From Burkholderiales bacterium (lineage in GTDB: Bacteria; Pseudomonadota; Gammaproteobacteria; Burkholderiales; Burkholderiaceae_C), in the NCBI GenBank assembly GCA_021414305.1, contig JAIOOS010000028.1:1-64000 (forward strand): DNA of 64,000 nt, given 5' to 3'. Below, in pieces: positions 32,415 to 40,900 of this stretch. Under the pieces are notes generated by a model. It worked only from the letters and a program-made list of their open reading frames with translations. It was not told where the DNA came from and did no database searches. Numbering within the stretch: position 1 is the stretch's first letter; the number at the start of each line of letters is the position of its first letter. The position numbers and the translations under genes were made by a program.

Positions 32415-33208
32415 TCCGCGGCGCCCGGGCGGTCCGGCACGCTGGCGCCCTCGCCGCCGCTCTGGCCCTCTGCTCCGTCTGGGGCTGCGCTTCGCGCCTC
32501 GAGCCGGCCACGCCCGAGAGCGGCGCGAAGCTTCGGGTGCAGAGCTCGGCGCTCGCACCCGGCAATGGCGGCGAGCTGATCGCCGCCGGGGCGCTGGAGG
32601 CCGGCGACATCCTCCTCAGCTCGGTCGGCACGCTGCAGTCGCTGGGCATCCAGCTCGCGACCTTCGCCCCGGTCAGCCATGCGCTGGTCTATCTCGGCGA
32701 CGAGCGCGTCGCCGAGGCCGTGGGCGCGGGAGTCCAGGTGCGCACGATCGGCGCCGTGCTCGAGAGCGAGCAGATGGTGGTCGCCTTCCGCGACCCGCAG
32801 CTCACGCCGGCGCAGGCGGAGCGGGTGCGGGACTGGTCGCTGGCCCAGGTCGGCACCCGCTACAACACGGTCGGCGTGGTGCTGAGCGCGCCCTTCGTCA
32901 TCAATCGACGGGTCTGCGAGCTGCCGCTCGTTCCCGGGCCGCTGCGCGACGCCTGCGTGCGCGGCTTCGCCACGGTGCAGCTCGGGGCGAGCAGCGACGA
33001 CCGCTTCTTCTGCTCGCAGTTCGTGCTCGAGGCATACCGGCAGGCAGGGGCGCCGCTCAGCGACGCCGACCCGCGCTGGGTCAGCCCCGCCGACCTGCTG
33101 CACATGCGCGAAGGCGACGTCGCCACGCTCGCCGCGGCGCGGCCGCTGCGCTATGTCGGCCACCTGAAGTACACGGCGCCGCCAGCGACCGTGACCGACG
33201 CGCCCTGA
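32402..33208 (+). CDS. YiiX/YebB-like papain-fold protein, probable lipoprotein
   Basis: A 268-aa protein with a hydrophobic N-terminus and a lipobox-like SVWGC (C29), so it is probably anchored in a membrane facing the periplasm. The rest matches the permuted NlpC/P60-type fold: EAGDILLSS, then the histidine in FAPVSHALVYLGDERVAEA, and the likely nucleophile cysteine in DRFFCSQFVLEAY. Such proteins are amidase- or acyltransferase-like, with an unknown substrate. The GTG start at 32402 overlaps the desaturase gene and has a weak Shine-Dalgarno. The pairing with a lipid-modifying enzyme hints at envelope lipid work. Confidence 0.8.
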   Translation: MEGLIRGARAVRHAGALAAALALCSVWGCASRLEPATPESGAKLRVQSSALAPGNGGELIAAGALEAGDILLSSVGTLQSLGIQLATFAPVSHALVYLGDERVAEAVGAGVQVRTIGAVLESEQMVVAFRDPQLTPAQAERVRDWSLAQVGTRYNTVGVVLSAPFVINRRVCELPLVPGPLRDACVRGFATVQLGASSDDRFFCSQFVLEAYRQAGAPLSDADPRWVSPADLLHMREGDVATLAAARPLRYVGHLKYTAPPATVTDAP

Positions 33209-34440
33209 GCGCCGCTGCCCGCTTCGACGCGGTCGTCGTCGGCGCCGGCGCCGCCGGCCTGTTCTGCGCGGCGCGGGCGGGCCAGCTCGGCCTGCGCGTG
33301 CTCCTGATCGACCATGCCGAGAAGATCGCGGAGAAGATCCGGATCTCGGGCGGCGGGCGCTGCAACTTCACCAACGTCGACACCGGGCCGGCGAACTTCG
33401 ACTCGACCAACCCCGACTTCTGCCGCTCGGCCCTCGCCCGCTACACGCCGCGCGACTTCATCGCCCTGGTCGAGCGGCACGGCATCGGCTGGCACGAGAA
33501 GCACAAGGGGCAGCTCTTCTGCGACGACTCGAGCGCGCGCATCGTCGACATGCTGCTCGCCGAGTGCGCCAGCGGCGGGGTCGAGCGCTGGCAGCCCTGC
33601 GCGGTGCAGAGCGTGGCTCACGACGCCACGGGTTTTCACCTCGCCACGGCGCGCGGCCCGGTCGAGAGCGCCCGCCTGGTGGTCGCGACCGGCGGCCTCT
33701 CGATCCCGAAGATCGGCGCCAGCGGCTGGGGCTACGCCCTCGCGCGGCAGTTCGGGCACGCCGTGGTCGAGACCCGGCCGGCGCTGGTGCCGCTGGTCTG
33801 CTCGGGCGCGGCCTGGCAGCGCTTCGAGGGGCTGGCCGGCGTCGCCCTGCCGGTGCGGATCGGCGCCGACGGACCGCGGCCCGCGCCCGCCTTCGACGAG
33901 GACCTGCTGTTCACGCATCGCGGCCTGAGCGGTCCGGCGGCGCTGCAGATCTCGACCTTCTGGCGCCCCGGCGAAGCGGTCCAGATCGACCTGGCGCCGG
34001 GAGTCGACCTGGAGGCGGCATTTCGCACAGCGAAGTCCGTTCCGGGCCGTCGCCTCGGGCCCCTGCTGGCCGAGCTGCTGCCGCGCCGCCTGGCCGAAGC
34101 CTGGCTGCAGGCGACGCCGGAGCTGGCCGAGCGCCGCGTCGCCGACCTCCGCGACCGCGATCTCGCCCAGCTCGCCGCGGCGCTGAAGGGCTGGCAGGTC
34201 GTGCCGGCGGGCAGCGAGAGCTACCGCAAGGCCGAAGTCACGGCGGGCGGCGTGGACACCCGCGAGCTCGACTCGAAGACCTGCGAGAGCCGGCGCGTTC
34301 CGCGGCTGTATTTCATCGGCGAGGTGGTCGACGTAACGGGCTGGCTCGGCGGCTACAACTTCCAGTGGGCCTGGGCCAGCGCCGCCGCCTGCGCCCGGGC
34401 GCTGGGGCAGGTTTACGCGGCCGGAAATGCCGGGCTATAA
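33205..34440 (+). CDS. BaiN/HI0933-type NAD(P)/FAD-dependent oxidoreductase, probable CTG start
   Basis: A 411-aa flavoprotein of the HI0933 family. The dinucleotide-binding GAGAAGLFCA is at 13-22, and ISGGGRCNFTN, VATGGLSIPKIGASGWGYALA, THRGLSGPAALQIS and the C-terminal FIGEVVDVTGWLGGYNFQWAWASA are family marks. No ATG, GTG or TTG exists between the previous in-frame stop and codon 32, which would be too late because it removes the FAD motif. The only sensible start is CTG 33205, whose CTGA overlaps the stop of the preceding gene. The rpsU promoter -10 covers its own stop codon. Confidence 0.88.
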   Translation: MSAAARFDAVVVGAGAAGLFCAARAGQLGLRVLLIDHAEKIAEKIRISGGGRCNFTNVDTGPANFDSTNPDFCRSALARYTPRDFIALVERHGIGWHEKHKGQLFCDDSSARIVDMLLAECASGGVERWQPCAVQSVAHDATGFHLATARGPVESARLVVATGGLSIPKIGASGWGYALARQFGHAVVETRPALVPLVCSGAAWQRFEGLAGVALPVRIGADGPRPAPAFDEDLLFTHRGLSGPAALQISTFWRPGEAVQIDLAPGVDLEAAFRTAKSVPGRRLGPLLAELLPRRLAEAWLQATPELAERRVADLRDRDLAQLAAALKGWQVVPAGSESYRKAEVTAGGVDTRELDSKTCESRRVPRLYFIGEVVDVTGWLGGYNFQWAWASAAACARALGQVYAAGNAGL

Positions 34441-34441
34441 T
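34412..34441 (+). promoter_or_regulatory. rpsU promoter
   Basis: TTTACG (34412-34417), an 18-bp spacer and a perfect TATAAT (34436-34441) lie 30 nt before the rpsU start. The promoter is inside the end of the oxidoreductase gene; the TAA stop is part of TATAAT. Confidence 0.65.
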
Positions 34442-34470
34442 CGATATCCTTCCAATTTTTGCCCAGCTAC

Positions 34471-34683
34471 ATGACCACCGTCCGAGTCAAGGAAAACGAG
34501 CCGTTCGACGTCGCGCTCCGCCGGTTCAAGCGCACGATCGAGAAGCTCGGCCTCCTGACCGACTTGCGTGCCCGCGAGTTCTACGAGAAGCCCACCGCCG
34601 AGCGCAAGCGCAAGAAGGCGGCGGCAGTGAAGCGCCACTTCAAGCGGGTGCGCAGCATGCAGCTCCCGAAGAAGCTGTACTGA
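34471..34683 (+). CDS. rpsU: 30S ribosomal protein S21
   Basis: A 70-aa basic protein of the small-subunit platform. MTTVRVKENEPFDVALRRFKR and the terminal MQLPKKLY match betaproteobacterial S21. The ATG at 34471 is chosen over an in-frame TTG four codons upstream because it gives the family N-terminus. It has a consensus promoter upstream and an intrinsic terminator behind. Confidence 0.97.
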   Translation: MTTVRVKENEPFDVALRRFKRTIEKLGLLTDLRAREFYEKPTAERKRKKAAAVKRHFKRVRSMQLPKKLY

Positions 34684-34703
34684 CCCGCACCGCGCGGTCG
34701 CAT

Positions 34704-34734
34704 CGAAGCCCGCGAAACGCGGGCTTCGTCGTTT
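34704..34734 (+). terminator. rpsU terminator
   Basis: A perfect 10-bp stem (CGAAGCCCGC / GCGGGCTTCG) with a GAAAC loop is followed by TCGTTT. It starts 21 nt after the rpsU stop. The U-run is short, so some readthrough into yqeY is likely. Confidence 0.8.
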
Positions 34735-34768
34735 GGCAGACCGCTCTTCTTCCCAGCCGAGCACCGAC

Positions 34769-35215
34769 ATGACCCTGAAGGACCGCATCACCGAAGACAT
34801 GAAGGTCGCCATGCGCGCCAAGGACGCGCCGCGCCTGCTCACCATCCGCGGCCTGCTCGCGGCGCTGAAGCAGCGCGAGGTCGACGAGCGCATCGTCCTC
34901 GACGACGCGGCCGTGGTCGCGATCGTCGACAAGCTGGTGAAGCAGCGCAAGGACTCGATCGCCCAGTTCGGCGCCGGCGGCCGCCAGGACCTGGTCGACA
35001 AGGAAGCGGCCGAGCTGGTCGTGCTCGAAGGCTATCTGCCGCAGCGGCTCGGCGCCGAGGAGATCCAGGCCGAGGTCGCAGCCCTGGTTTCCGAGTTGGG
35101 CGCCGCCGGCCCGGCCGACATGGGCCGGACCATGGCCGCGGCCAAGGCGCGCTTTTCCGGCCGCGCCGAGATGTCGCTCGTTTCCGCCGCCGTGAAATCA
35201 GCCCTGACCCGGTGA
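34769..35215 (+). CDS. yqeY: GatB/YqeY domain protein
   Basis: A 148-aa protein starting MTLKDRITEDMKVAMRAKD, with LLAALKQREVDERIVLDD and the family's VLEGYLPQRL and MGRTMAAAKARFSGRAEMSLVSAAVK segments. It resembles the C-terminal helical domain of the amidotransferase subunit GatB and often follows rpsU. It may bind tRNA, but its function is unsettled. An earlier in-frame ATG (34733) would put the start inside the rpsU terminator. Confidence 0.92.
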   Translation: MTLKDRITEDMKVAMRAKDAPRLLTIRGLLAALKQREVDERIVLDDAAVVAIVDKLVKQRKDSIAQFGAGGRQDLVDKEAAELVVLEGYLPQRLGAEEIQAEVAALVSELGAAGPADMGRTMAAAKARFSGRAEMSLVSAAVKSALTR

Positions 35216-35219
35216 CACC

Positions 35220-35561
35220 ATGACCCTGCCTGTGCAACGCCTCGACGCCGACGTTTCCGTCGCTCCGCAGCTCGCGCCGGAGGCCATGGCCGACGCCAGG
35301 GCGGCGGGCTTCGCGAGCGTGATCAACAACCGGCCCGACTTCGAAGGCGGCCCCACGCAGCCGACCAGCGCCGCCATGGAGGCGGCGGCGCGCGCCGCCG
35401 GGCTCGAGTACGCCTGGTTGCCGGTCGCTTCCAACTTCCAGAGCGACGCCGAGATTGCCCGCTTTGCCGAGCTGATCGAGACCCTGCCCAAGCCGATCCT
35501 CGCCTTCTGCCGCTCCGGCACGCGCTCCGGCCGCCTTTGGCAGGCCGCGAAAAGCCGCTGA
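35220..35561 (+). CDS. DUF442/TIGR01244-type phosphatase-like protein
   Basis: A 113-aa protein with a dual-specificity-phosphatase-like fold. VSVAPQLAPEAMADARAAG and VINNRPDFEG lead to the active-site loop AFCRSGTRSGRLW, which is C-x5-R with Cys and Arg present. Related domains are fused to sulfide-metabolism enzymes (Blh family). The substrate is unknown. It starts four bases after the yqeY stop, so the two are probably co-transcribed. The 167 nt behind it hold a TAGAAT -10-like element at about 35663 but no gene. Confidence 0.88.
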   Translation: MTLPVQRLDADVSVAPQLAPEAMADARAAGFASVINNRPDFEGGPTQPTSAAMEAAARAAGLEYAWLPVASNFQSDAEIARFAELIETLPKPILAFCRSGTRSGRLWQAAKSR

Positions 35562-35728
35562 ACGCGGCCCGTCCACAGCCCTGCCCACGGCTTCGGCTCA
35601 GCCTTGGCGGGGCCCCTCGCTCCTAGCGCAAACACGCATCGGTCCGCAACGGCCGCAAAACTAGAATCGGCGGCGCTTCGAAGGCCAGGTCGCCGCTCGA
35701 TGCGCCTACCCCGCACTCCGGAGGCCGC

Positions 35729-36346
35729 GTGTCCTCATTGCTCTCCCTTTCACGCCTCATCGATCGAGGCAGCGAGTTCGTCGGCCGCTGGGTCGCCTGG
35801 CTGGTGCTCGTGGCGGTGATGATCAGCGCCGCCAACGCGATCGTCCGCAAGGTGTTCAACACCAGCTCGAACGCCTACCTCGAGATCCAGTGGTACCTGT
35901 TCGCGGCGGTGTTCCTGCTCGGCGCCGGCTACACCATGCTGCGCCAGGGGCACGTCAAGATCGACGTGATCTCGGGGCGATTCTCCAAGCGCACGCAAAT
36001 CTGGATCGATGTCGTCGGCCTGGTCTTCTTCGTGATGCCGCTGGTCTACAGCGTCATCCACCTCTCGCTGCCGCTGGTGATCCGGGCCTATCAGATGAAC
36101 GAGTACTCCTCGAACGCCGGCGGCCTGATCCGCTGGCCCGTCTTCGCCATGCTGCCGCTCGGCTTCCTGCTGCTCGGCATGCAGGCGATTTCCGAGCTGA
36201 TCAAGCGAGTCGCGTTCCTGAAGGGGCTGGCGCCAGACCCTACCCGGAAAGCCCAGGCCAAGACGCCGGAGGAGGAGCTCGCTGAGTTCCTGGCGCAAAA
36301 GGAAGTCGCCGCGCGTGAAGCGGCGGCTCTGGCGGCGAAATCATGA
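35729..36346 (+). CDS. dctQ: TRAP transporter small permease (DctQ)
   Basis: A 205-aa subunit with four membrane helices (about 20-40, 52-70, 92-112, 135-158), needed with DctM for sodium-driven uptake of an organic acid. It has the conserved N-A-Y-L-E-I-Q-W-Y-L-F segment. A charged tail of about 40 residues rich in Glu, Ala and Lys follows. The start is GTG 35729 with GGAGG six bases upstream. Its stop overlaps the dctM start (ATGA). Confidence 0.94.
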   Translation: MSSLLSLSRLIDRGSEFVGRWVAWLVLVAVMISAANAIVRKVFNTSSNAYLEIQWYLFAAVFLLGAGYTMLRQGHVKIDVISGRFSKRTQIWIDVVGLVFFVMPLVYSVIHLSLPLVIRAYQMNEYSSNAGGLIRWPVFAMLPLGFLLLGMQAISELIKRVAFLKGLAPDPTRKAQAKTPEEELAEFLAQKEVAAREAAALAAKS

Positions 36347-38118
36347 TGGAGTTCTTCGCCGCGAACATGGCGCCGATCATGTTCGGCAGCCTGATCGTCT
36401 TCCTGCTGTTTGGCTACTCGGTCGCCTTCTCGCTCGGTGCCTGCGGCCTGTTCTTCGGCTGGGTCGGCGTCGAGATGGGGCTGCTGCCGGAAACGCTGCT
36501 GCAGGCCTTGCCGCTGCGCATCTTCGGCATCATGCAGAACGACACCTTGCTCGCGGTGCCGTTCTTCACCTTCATGGGCCTGATCCTCGAGCGTTCGGGC
36601 ATGGCCGAAGATCTGCTCGACACGATCGGCCAGGTGTTCGGCCCGATCCGGGGGGGCCTCGCCTACGCGGTGATTCTGGTGGGAGCGATGCTCGCCGCCA
36701 CTACCGGCGTCGTCGCGGCGTCGGTGATCTCGATGGGGCTGATTTCGCTACCGATCATGCTCCGCTACGGCTACGACCGGCGCGTCGCCAGCGGCGTGAT
36801 CGCCGCCTCCGGAACGCTGGCGCAGATCATCCCGCCTTCTCTCGTTCTCATCATCCTCGCCGACCAGCTCGGACGCAGTGTCGGCGACCTGTACAAGGGC
36901 GCGTTCGTTCCGGGCTTCGTGCTCACCGGCCTCTATGTCGCCTACGTGATGGTGGTGAGCATCATCCGGCCGCAGTGGACGCCGGCGCTGCCCGCCGAGG
37001 CGCGCACGATCCGCGAGGACGACGGCTCCGCCGGCCTGAAGTCGCTGGTGGTCCTGCTCGTCGTTTCGGTCGCGGCGGCGTTCGTGTTCGCGAAGACCCG
37101 GCCGGCGACGACCGCCACCGACGAGCTGATCGTCGTCTCGATGTGCGTCGGCGTCGGCGTCGCCTTCCTGCTGTCGGTCATCAATCGCGTCGCCAAGCTC
37201 GGGCTGCTCTCGCGAATGGCCGAGCGCGTCACCTTCGTCCTGATCCCGCCGCTGGCGCTGATCTTCCTGGTGCTCGGCACGATCTTTCTCGGCATCGCGA
37301 CGCCGACCGAAGGCGGCGCGATGGGCGCGGTGGGCGCGCTGGCAATGGCGATGGCGCGGCGCCGGATCGACATGAACCTGATCCGCCAGGCGATGGATGC
37401 GACGATGAAGCTCTCCTGCTTCGTCCTCTTCATCCTGGTCGGCTCGACGGTGTTCAGCCTCTCGTTCCAGGGCGTCGATGGGCCGAAGTGGGTGGAGCAC
37501 CTGCTGACCAGCCTGCCCGGCGGACAGCTCGGCTTCCTGATCGTCGTCAACATCCTGATCTTCATCCTCGCCTTCTTCCTCGACTTCTTCGAGCTCGCAT
37601 TCATCATCATTCCGCTGATCGGACCGGTGGCGGAGAAGCTGGGCATCGACCTGGTGTGGTTCGGCGTGCTGCTTGCAGTCAACATGCAGACTTCGTTCAT
37701 GCATCCGCCGTTCGGCTTCGCCCTGTTCTACCTGCGCAGCGTCGCTCCGACCGAAGACTACGGCGACAAGGTCACCGGCAGGCGCGTTGCCAAGGTCACC
37801 ACCGGCCAGATCTACTGGGGCGCCGTGCCGTTCGTCATCATCCAGGTGGTGATGGTCGGACTGATCATCGCCTTCCCGAACCTGGTCTCGAGCGACCTGG
37901 GGGGCAAGGAGCCCACGGTGGACGTCGACAAGGCGTTCCGCGAGATGCAGGGCGCGCCGAAAGAGCAGTCGGGAGGCGGGGCGACCCCGCTCGATCCTGC
38001 CGGTGCCGCGTCCGGCTCGGCGTCCGGATCGGGCACGACCGAGATGTCCGACAAGGACGAGATGTCGAAGATTATCGAGTCGATGCAGCGCGAGAAGGAA
38101 AAGGGCCAGAAGCCCTGA
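36343..38118 (+). CDS. dctM: TRAP transporter large permease (DctM)
   Basis: A 591-aa channel subunit, longer than the usual ~430 aa of DctM. It belongs to the larger subtype that goes with FcbT1-like binding proteins. Family marks include PFFTFMGLILERSGMAEDLLDT, MLAATTGVVAASVISMGLISLPIMLRYGYD and IPPSLVLIILADQLG. About 12 to 14 membrane helices are visible, and the last 75 residues form a hydrophilic Gly/Ser/Glu/Lys-rich tail. Two adjacent ATGs exist; the first is used. Confidence 0.94.
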   Translation: MMEFFAANMAPIMFGSLIVFLLFGYSVAFSLGACGLFFGWVGVEMGLLPETLLQALPLRIFGIMQNDTLLAVPFFTFMGLILERSGMAEDLLDTIGQVFGPIRGGLAYAVILVGAMLAATTGVVAASVISMGLISLPIMLRYGYDRRVASGVIAASGTLAQIIPPSLVLIILADQLGRSVGDLYKGAFVPGFVLTGLYVAYVMVVSIIRPQWTPALPAEARTIREDDGSAGLKSLVVLLVVSVAAAFVFAKTRPATTATDELIVVSMCVGVGVAFLLSVINRVAKLGLLSRMAERVTFVLIPPLALIFLVLGTIFLGIATPTEGGAMGAVGALAMAMARRRIDMNLIRQAMDATMKLSCFVLFILVGSTVFSLSFQGVDGPKWVEHLLTSLPGGQLGFLIVVNILIFILAFFLDFFELAFIIIPLIGPVAEKLGIDLVWFGVLLAVNMQTSFMHPPFGFALFYLRSVAPTEDYGDKVTGRRVAKVTTGQIYWGAVPFVIIQVVMVGLIIAFPNLVSSDLGGKEPTVDVDKAFREMQGAPKEQSGGGATPLDPAGAASGSASGSGTTEMSDKDEMSKIIESMQREKEKGQKP

Positions 38119-38165
38119 CCCCCCGCGCGCGGCCGGCGCCGCGTACCAGCGCCGGCCGGCAACAA

Positions 38166-38188
38166 AAAACCCCGCAGCGCGGGGTTTT
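38166..38188. terminator. Bidirectional terminator between dctM and dctP
   Basis: AAAACCCCGC / GCGGGGTTTT form a 10-bp stem with a 3-nt loop, with A- and T-tracts on both sides. It should end transcription from both convergent TRAP genes. Confidence 0.88.
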
Positions 38189-38208
38189 CTGTCTGCAGCC
38201 GGGTCGGG

Positions 38209-39291
38209 CTAGAGCTTCTGACCCTGCATGAAGTCGTCGAAGCCGGCCTCGGTGAAGCGGAACCACAGGTTCGCATCGCGGCGGAAGGCGGAGAAGTCGT
38301 CGAAGATCTTCTTCCAGGTCGGGTTGCTCGCGCTCAGCTCGGAGTAGACCTCGCCGGCCGACTTGAACGAGGCTTCCATCACGTCCTTCGGGAAGCGGAA
38401 CAGCTTGACGCCGGAGCCGACCAGCGTCTTCAGCGCCGCCGGGTTGCGCGCGTCGTACTTGGCCTGCATGTCGACGTGCGCGTGCGAGGCCGCCGCTTCG
38501 ACCATGGCCTTGTACTCGGGCGTGAGCCCTTCCCAGGCCTTGCTGTTGATGAAGAAGTCGAGCTGCGGGCCGCCCTCCCACCAGCCGGGGTAGTAGTAGT
38601 TCGGCGCGACCTTGCTGAAGCCGAGCTTCAGGTCGTCGTACGGGCCCACCCACTCGGCGGCGTCGATCGTGCCTTTTTCCAGCGCCTGGTAGATCTCGCC
38701 GCCGGGAATGTTCTGCGGCACCGCGCCGATGCGCTCGATCACCTTGCCGCCGAAGCCGCCGATCCGGAACTTCAGCCCCTTGATGTCGGCCACCGACTTC
38801 ACTTCCTTGCGGAACCAGCCGCCCATCTGCGCGCCGGTGTTGCCGCCCGGCAGGTTGACGATGTTGTACTTGGCGTAGAACTCGCGCATCAGCTTCAGGC
38901 CGTTGCCTTCGTACATCCACGCCGTCATCTGCCGCGAATTGAGGCCGAACGGGATCGCGCAGCCGAGCGCGAAGCAGGGATCCTTGCCGAAGAAGTAGTA
39001 CGGCGCCGTGTGCGCCATCTCGATCGTCGCCGCCTGTACCCCGTCGACGACGCCGAACGCCGGCATCAGCTCGCCGGCGGCGTGCGTCGAGATCTGGAAC
39101 TTGCCGCCGCTCATGTCGCTCATCTTCTTGGCGAACACCTCGGCCGCGCCGAAGATGGTGTCGAGCGACTTCGGAAAGCTCGAGGCCATCCGCCAGCGGA
39201 TGGCGGCCTGGGCATGGACGATGGCAGGCGCCGCGCCGGCGGCGATGACGCCGGCCAACCCGGTCTTGCGGATGAATGAACGACGCTGCAT
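38209..39291 (-). CDS. dctP: TRAP transporter substrate-binding protein (DctP, FcbT1-like)
   Basis: A 360-aa periplasmic binding protein. It starts with a twin-arginine signal (MQRRSFIRKTGLAGVIAAG, cleaved near A-x-A at about 28). The body matches the subfamily linked to mannitol or chloroaromatic acids: SSFPKSLDTIFGAAEVF, TGAQMGGWFRKE, ALEKGTIDAAEWVGPYDDLKLGF and YYPGWWEGGPQ. The ligand-binding arginine is in GLKFRIGGFGG. Its gene faces the permease genes rather than joining them. Confidence 0.94.
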   Translation of the reverse strand: MQRRSFIRKTGLAGVIAAGAAPAIVHAQAAIRWRMASSFPKSLDTIFGAAEVFAKKMSDMSGGKFQISTHAAGELMPAFGVVDGVQAATIEMAHTAPYYFFGKDPCFALGCAIPFGLNSRQMTAWMYEGNGLKLMREFYAKYNIVNLPGGNTGAQMGGWFRKEVKSVADIKGLKFRIGGFGGKVIERIGAVPQNIPGGEIYQALEKGTIDAAEWVGPYDDLKLGFSKVAPNYYYPGWWEGGPQLDFFINSKAWEGLTPEYKAMVEAAASHAHVDMQAKYDARNPAALKTLVGSGVKLFRFPKDVMEASFKSAGEVYSELSASNPTWKKIFDDFSAFRRDANLWFRFTEAGFDDFMQGQKL

Positions 39292-39408
39292 GGTTTCTCC
39301 TGAGGGCGTACGAGGGATTCGGTCGCGCCGGATTCTAGGAAGCAGCCCCCCGTGGATTCCCCGGGATTTACCCGCGCGGCGCCGCGCGCCGTGAGATGCG
39401 GCCGGCCC

Positions 39409-40803
39409 TCAGGCGCCGGCGATCTTCATGCGCTCGACCAGCACCGAGCCGGTCGTCTTGCTGCCCATCGTGTACGCGTCGACGCCGATGGCGACAATGT
39501 CCTGGAACATGTCTCGCAGGTTGCCGGCGATGGTGATCTCGTGCACCGGAAAGGTGATCCTGCCGCCCTCGACCCAGAAGCCGGCAGCGCCGCGCGAGTA
39601 GTCGCCGGTGACGTAGTTGACGCCCTGGCCCATCAGCTCGATCACGAACAGGCCGCGGCCGAGCTTCCTCAGCATCGCCTCGAGGTCGTCGCCCGGCTGC
39701 GTCAGGCGCGAGGACAGCGTCATGTTGTGCGAGCCGCCGGCATGCCCGGTCGTCTTCATGCCGAGCTTGCGCGCCGAGTAGGTCGAGAGGAAGTAGGTCT
39801 CGGCGACGCCGCCGACGACGATGTCGCGGGCCGTCGTGACCACGCCTTCGTCGTCGAAGGGCGCGCTGCCCTTGCCGCGACGCAGGTGCGGGTCCTCGCG
39901 CACGTCGAGGTGGCCGGCGAGCACGCGCTTGCCGAGGCAGCCTTCGAGGAACGACGACTTGCGATAGAGCGCGCCGCCGCTGGTCGCCGCCACGTAGGCG
40001 CCGAGCAGGCCCGAGGCGAGCGACGACTCGTAGAGCACCGGCACTTCGCAGGTCTTGATCTTCCTCGAGCCGAGCCGCGAGAGGGCGCGCTCGGCCGCGT
40101 AGCGCCCGACCGCCGCTGGCGCGGCCAGCTCGTCGGCCGAGCGCATCGAGGTGTACCAGGCGTCGCGCTGCATGTCGTCGCCGCCCTTGCCCGGCAGCGA
40201 GGCGATCGGCGCGACCGAGAGCGAATGCCGCGAGCTGGCGTAGCCGGCGCCGAAGCCGCGCGTGTTGGCGGCGTAGAAATGCGATTGCTGGGCCGAGACG
40301 CCGGCCCCTTCGGAGTTGGTGATGCGGCGGTCGACCTCGAGCGCGGCGGCCTCGCACTCGATCGAGATCGCGATCGCCGCCTCGGCGTCGATCGCCCAGG
40401 GGTGGAACAGGTCGAGGTCGCGCTCGGCCGCCGCGCCGGTGGCCAGGCTTTCGGCCTCGGGCAGTCCGGCGGCGCTGTCTTCGGCAGTGAAGCGGGCGAT
40501 GTCCCAGGCCGCACGCACCGTCTGCTCGATCGCCGCCGCCGAGAAGTCGGAGCTGCTGGCGTTGCCGCGCCGCTGCCCGGAATAAACGGTGATGCTGATC
40601 GACTTGTCGCGGTTGCGCTCGACGTTCTCGGTCTCGCCCTTGCGCACCGAGACCGAGAGGCCGACGCCTTCGGACACCTCGGCGACGGCGTCGCTCGCGC
40701 CCAGCGCCTTGGCGGTCGCCAGCGCGCCGTCGACGAGTTCACGGAACCGTTCGCGCGAGTAGGCGAAGTCGGACGGAGAGAGCGACCGGGAAGGAGAAGG
40801 CAT
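39409..40803 (-). CDS. pmbA: TldD/PmbA-family metalloprotease PmbA
   Basis: A 464-aa partner of TldD. Together they form a zinc protease that matures modified peptides and degrades unfolded ones in the cytoplasm. The protein has SVRKGETENVERNRDKSI near the N-terminus, GRYAAERALSRLGSRKI in the middle and the C-terminal ELMGQGVNYVTGDYSRGAAGFWVEGG. The catalytic H-E-x-x-x-H belongs to TldD and is absent here, as expected. It diverges from darP. No tldD is in the window, so peptide maturation through this pair cannot be linked to the locus at 5.7-11.1 kb. Confidence 0.95.
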   Translation of the reverse strand: MPSPSRSLSPSDFAYSRERFRELVDGALATAKALGASDAVAEVSEGVGLSVSVRKGETENVERNRDKSISITVYSGQRRGNASSSDFSAAAIEQTVRAAWDIARFTAEDSAAGLPEAESLATGAAAERDLDLFHPWAIDAEAAIAISIECEAAALEVDRRITNSEGAGVSAQQSHFYAANTRGFGAGYASSRHSLSVAPIASLPGKGGDDMQRDAWYTSMRSADELAAPAAVGRYAAERALSRLGSRKIKTCEVPVLYESSLASGLLGAYVAATSGGALYRKSSFLEGCLGKRVLAGHLDVREDPHLRRGKGSAPFDDEGVVTTARDIVVGGVAETYFLSTYSARKLGMKTTGHAGGSHNMTLSSRLTQPGDDLEAMLRKLGRGLFVIELMGQGVNYVTGDYSRGAAGFWVEGGRITFPVHEITIAGNLRDMFQDIVAIGVDAYTMGSKTTGSVLVERMKIAGA

Positions 40804-40900
40804 GTGGGAGAGGTCGGTGTAGCGCCGGCAGCGACGAGCGCGCCGGGCAGGAGGCTGAAAGCTATGATAACGACGACCCTCCCCTCGCCCTCTCGCCCGC

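Noticed and set aside
35562..35728. TAGAAT as promoter of the TRAP genes
   Set aside because: The -10 fits but the hexamer 17 bp upstream (TCGGTC) is poor. Not listed as a feature because the support is too weak.
39409..40803. pmbA as the maturation protease of the secreted peptide
   Set aside because: TldD/PmbA can mature some peptides such as microcin B17, but the precursor has a C39-type site and its own exporter protease. tldD is not in the window and pmbA is 28 kb away.
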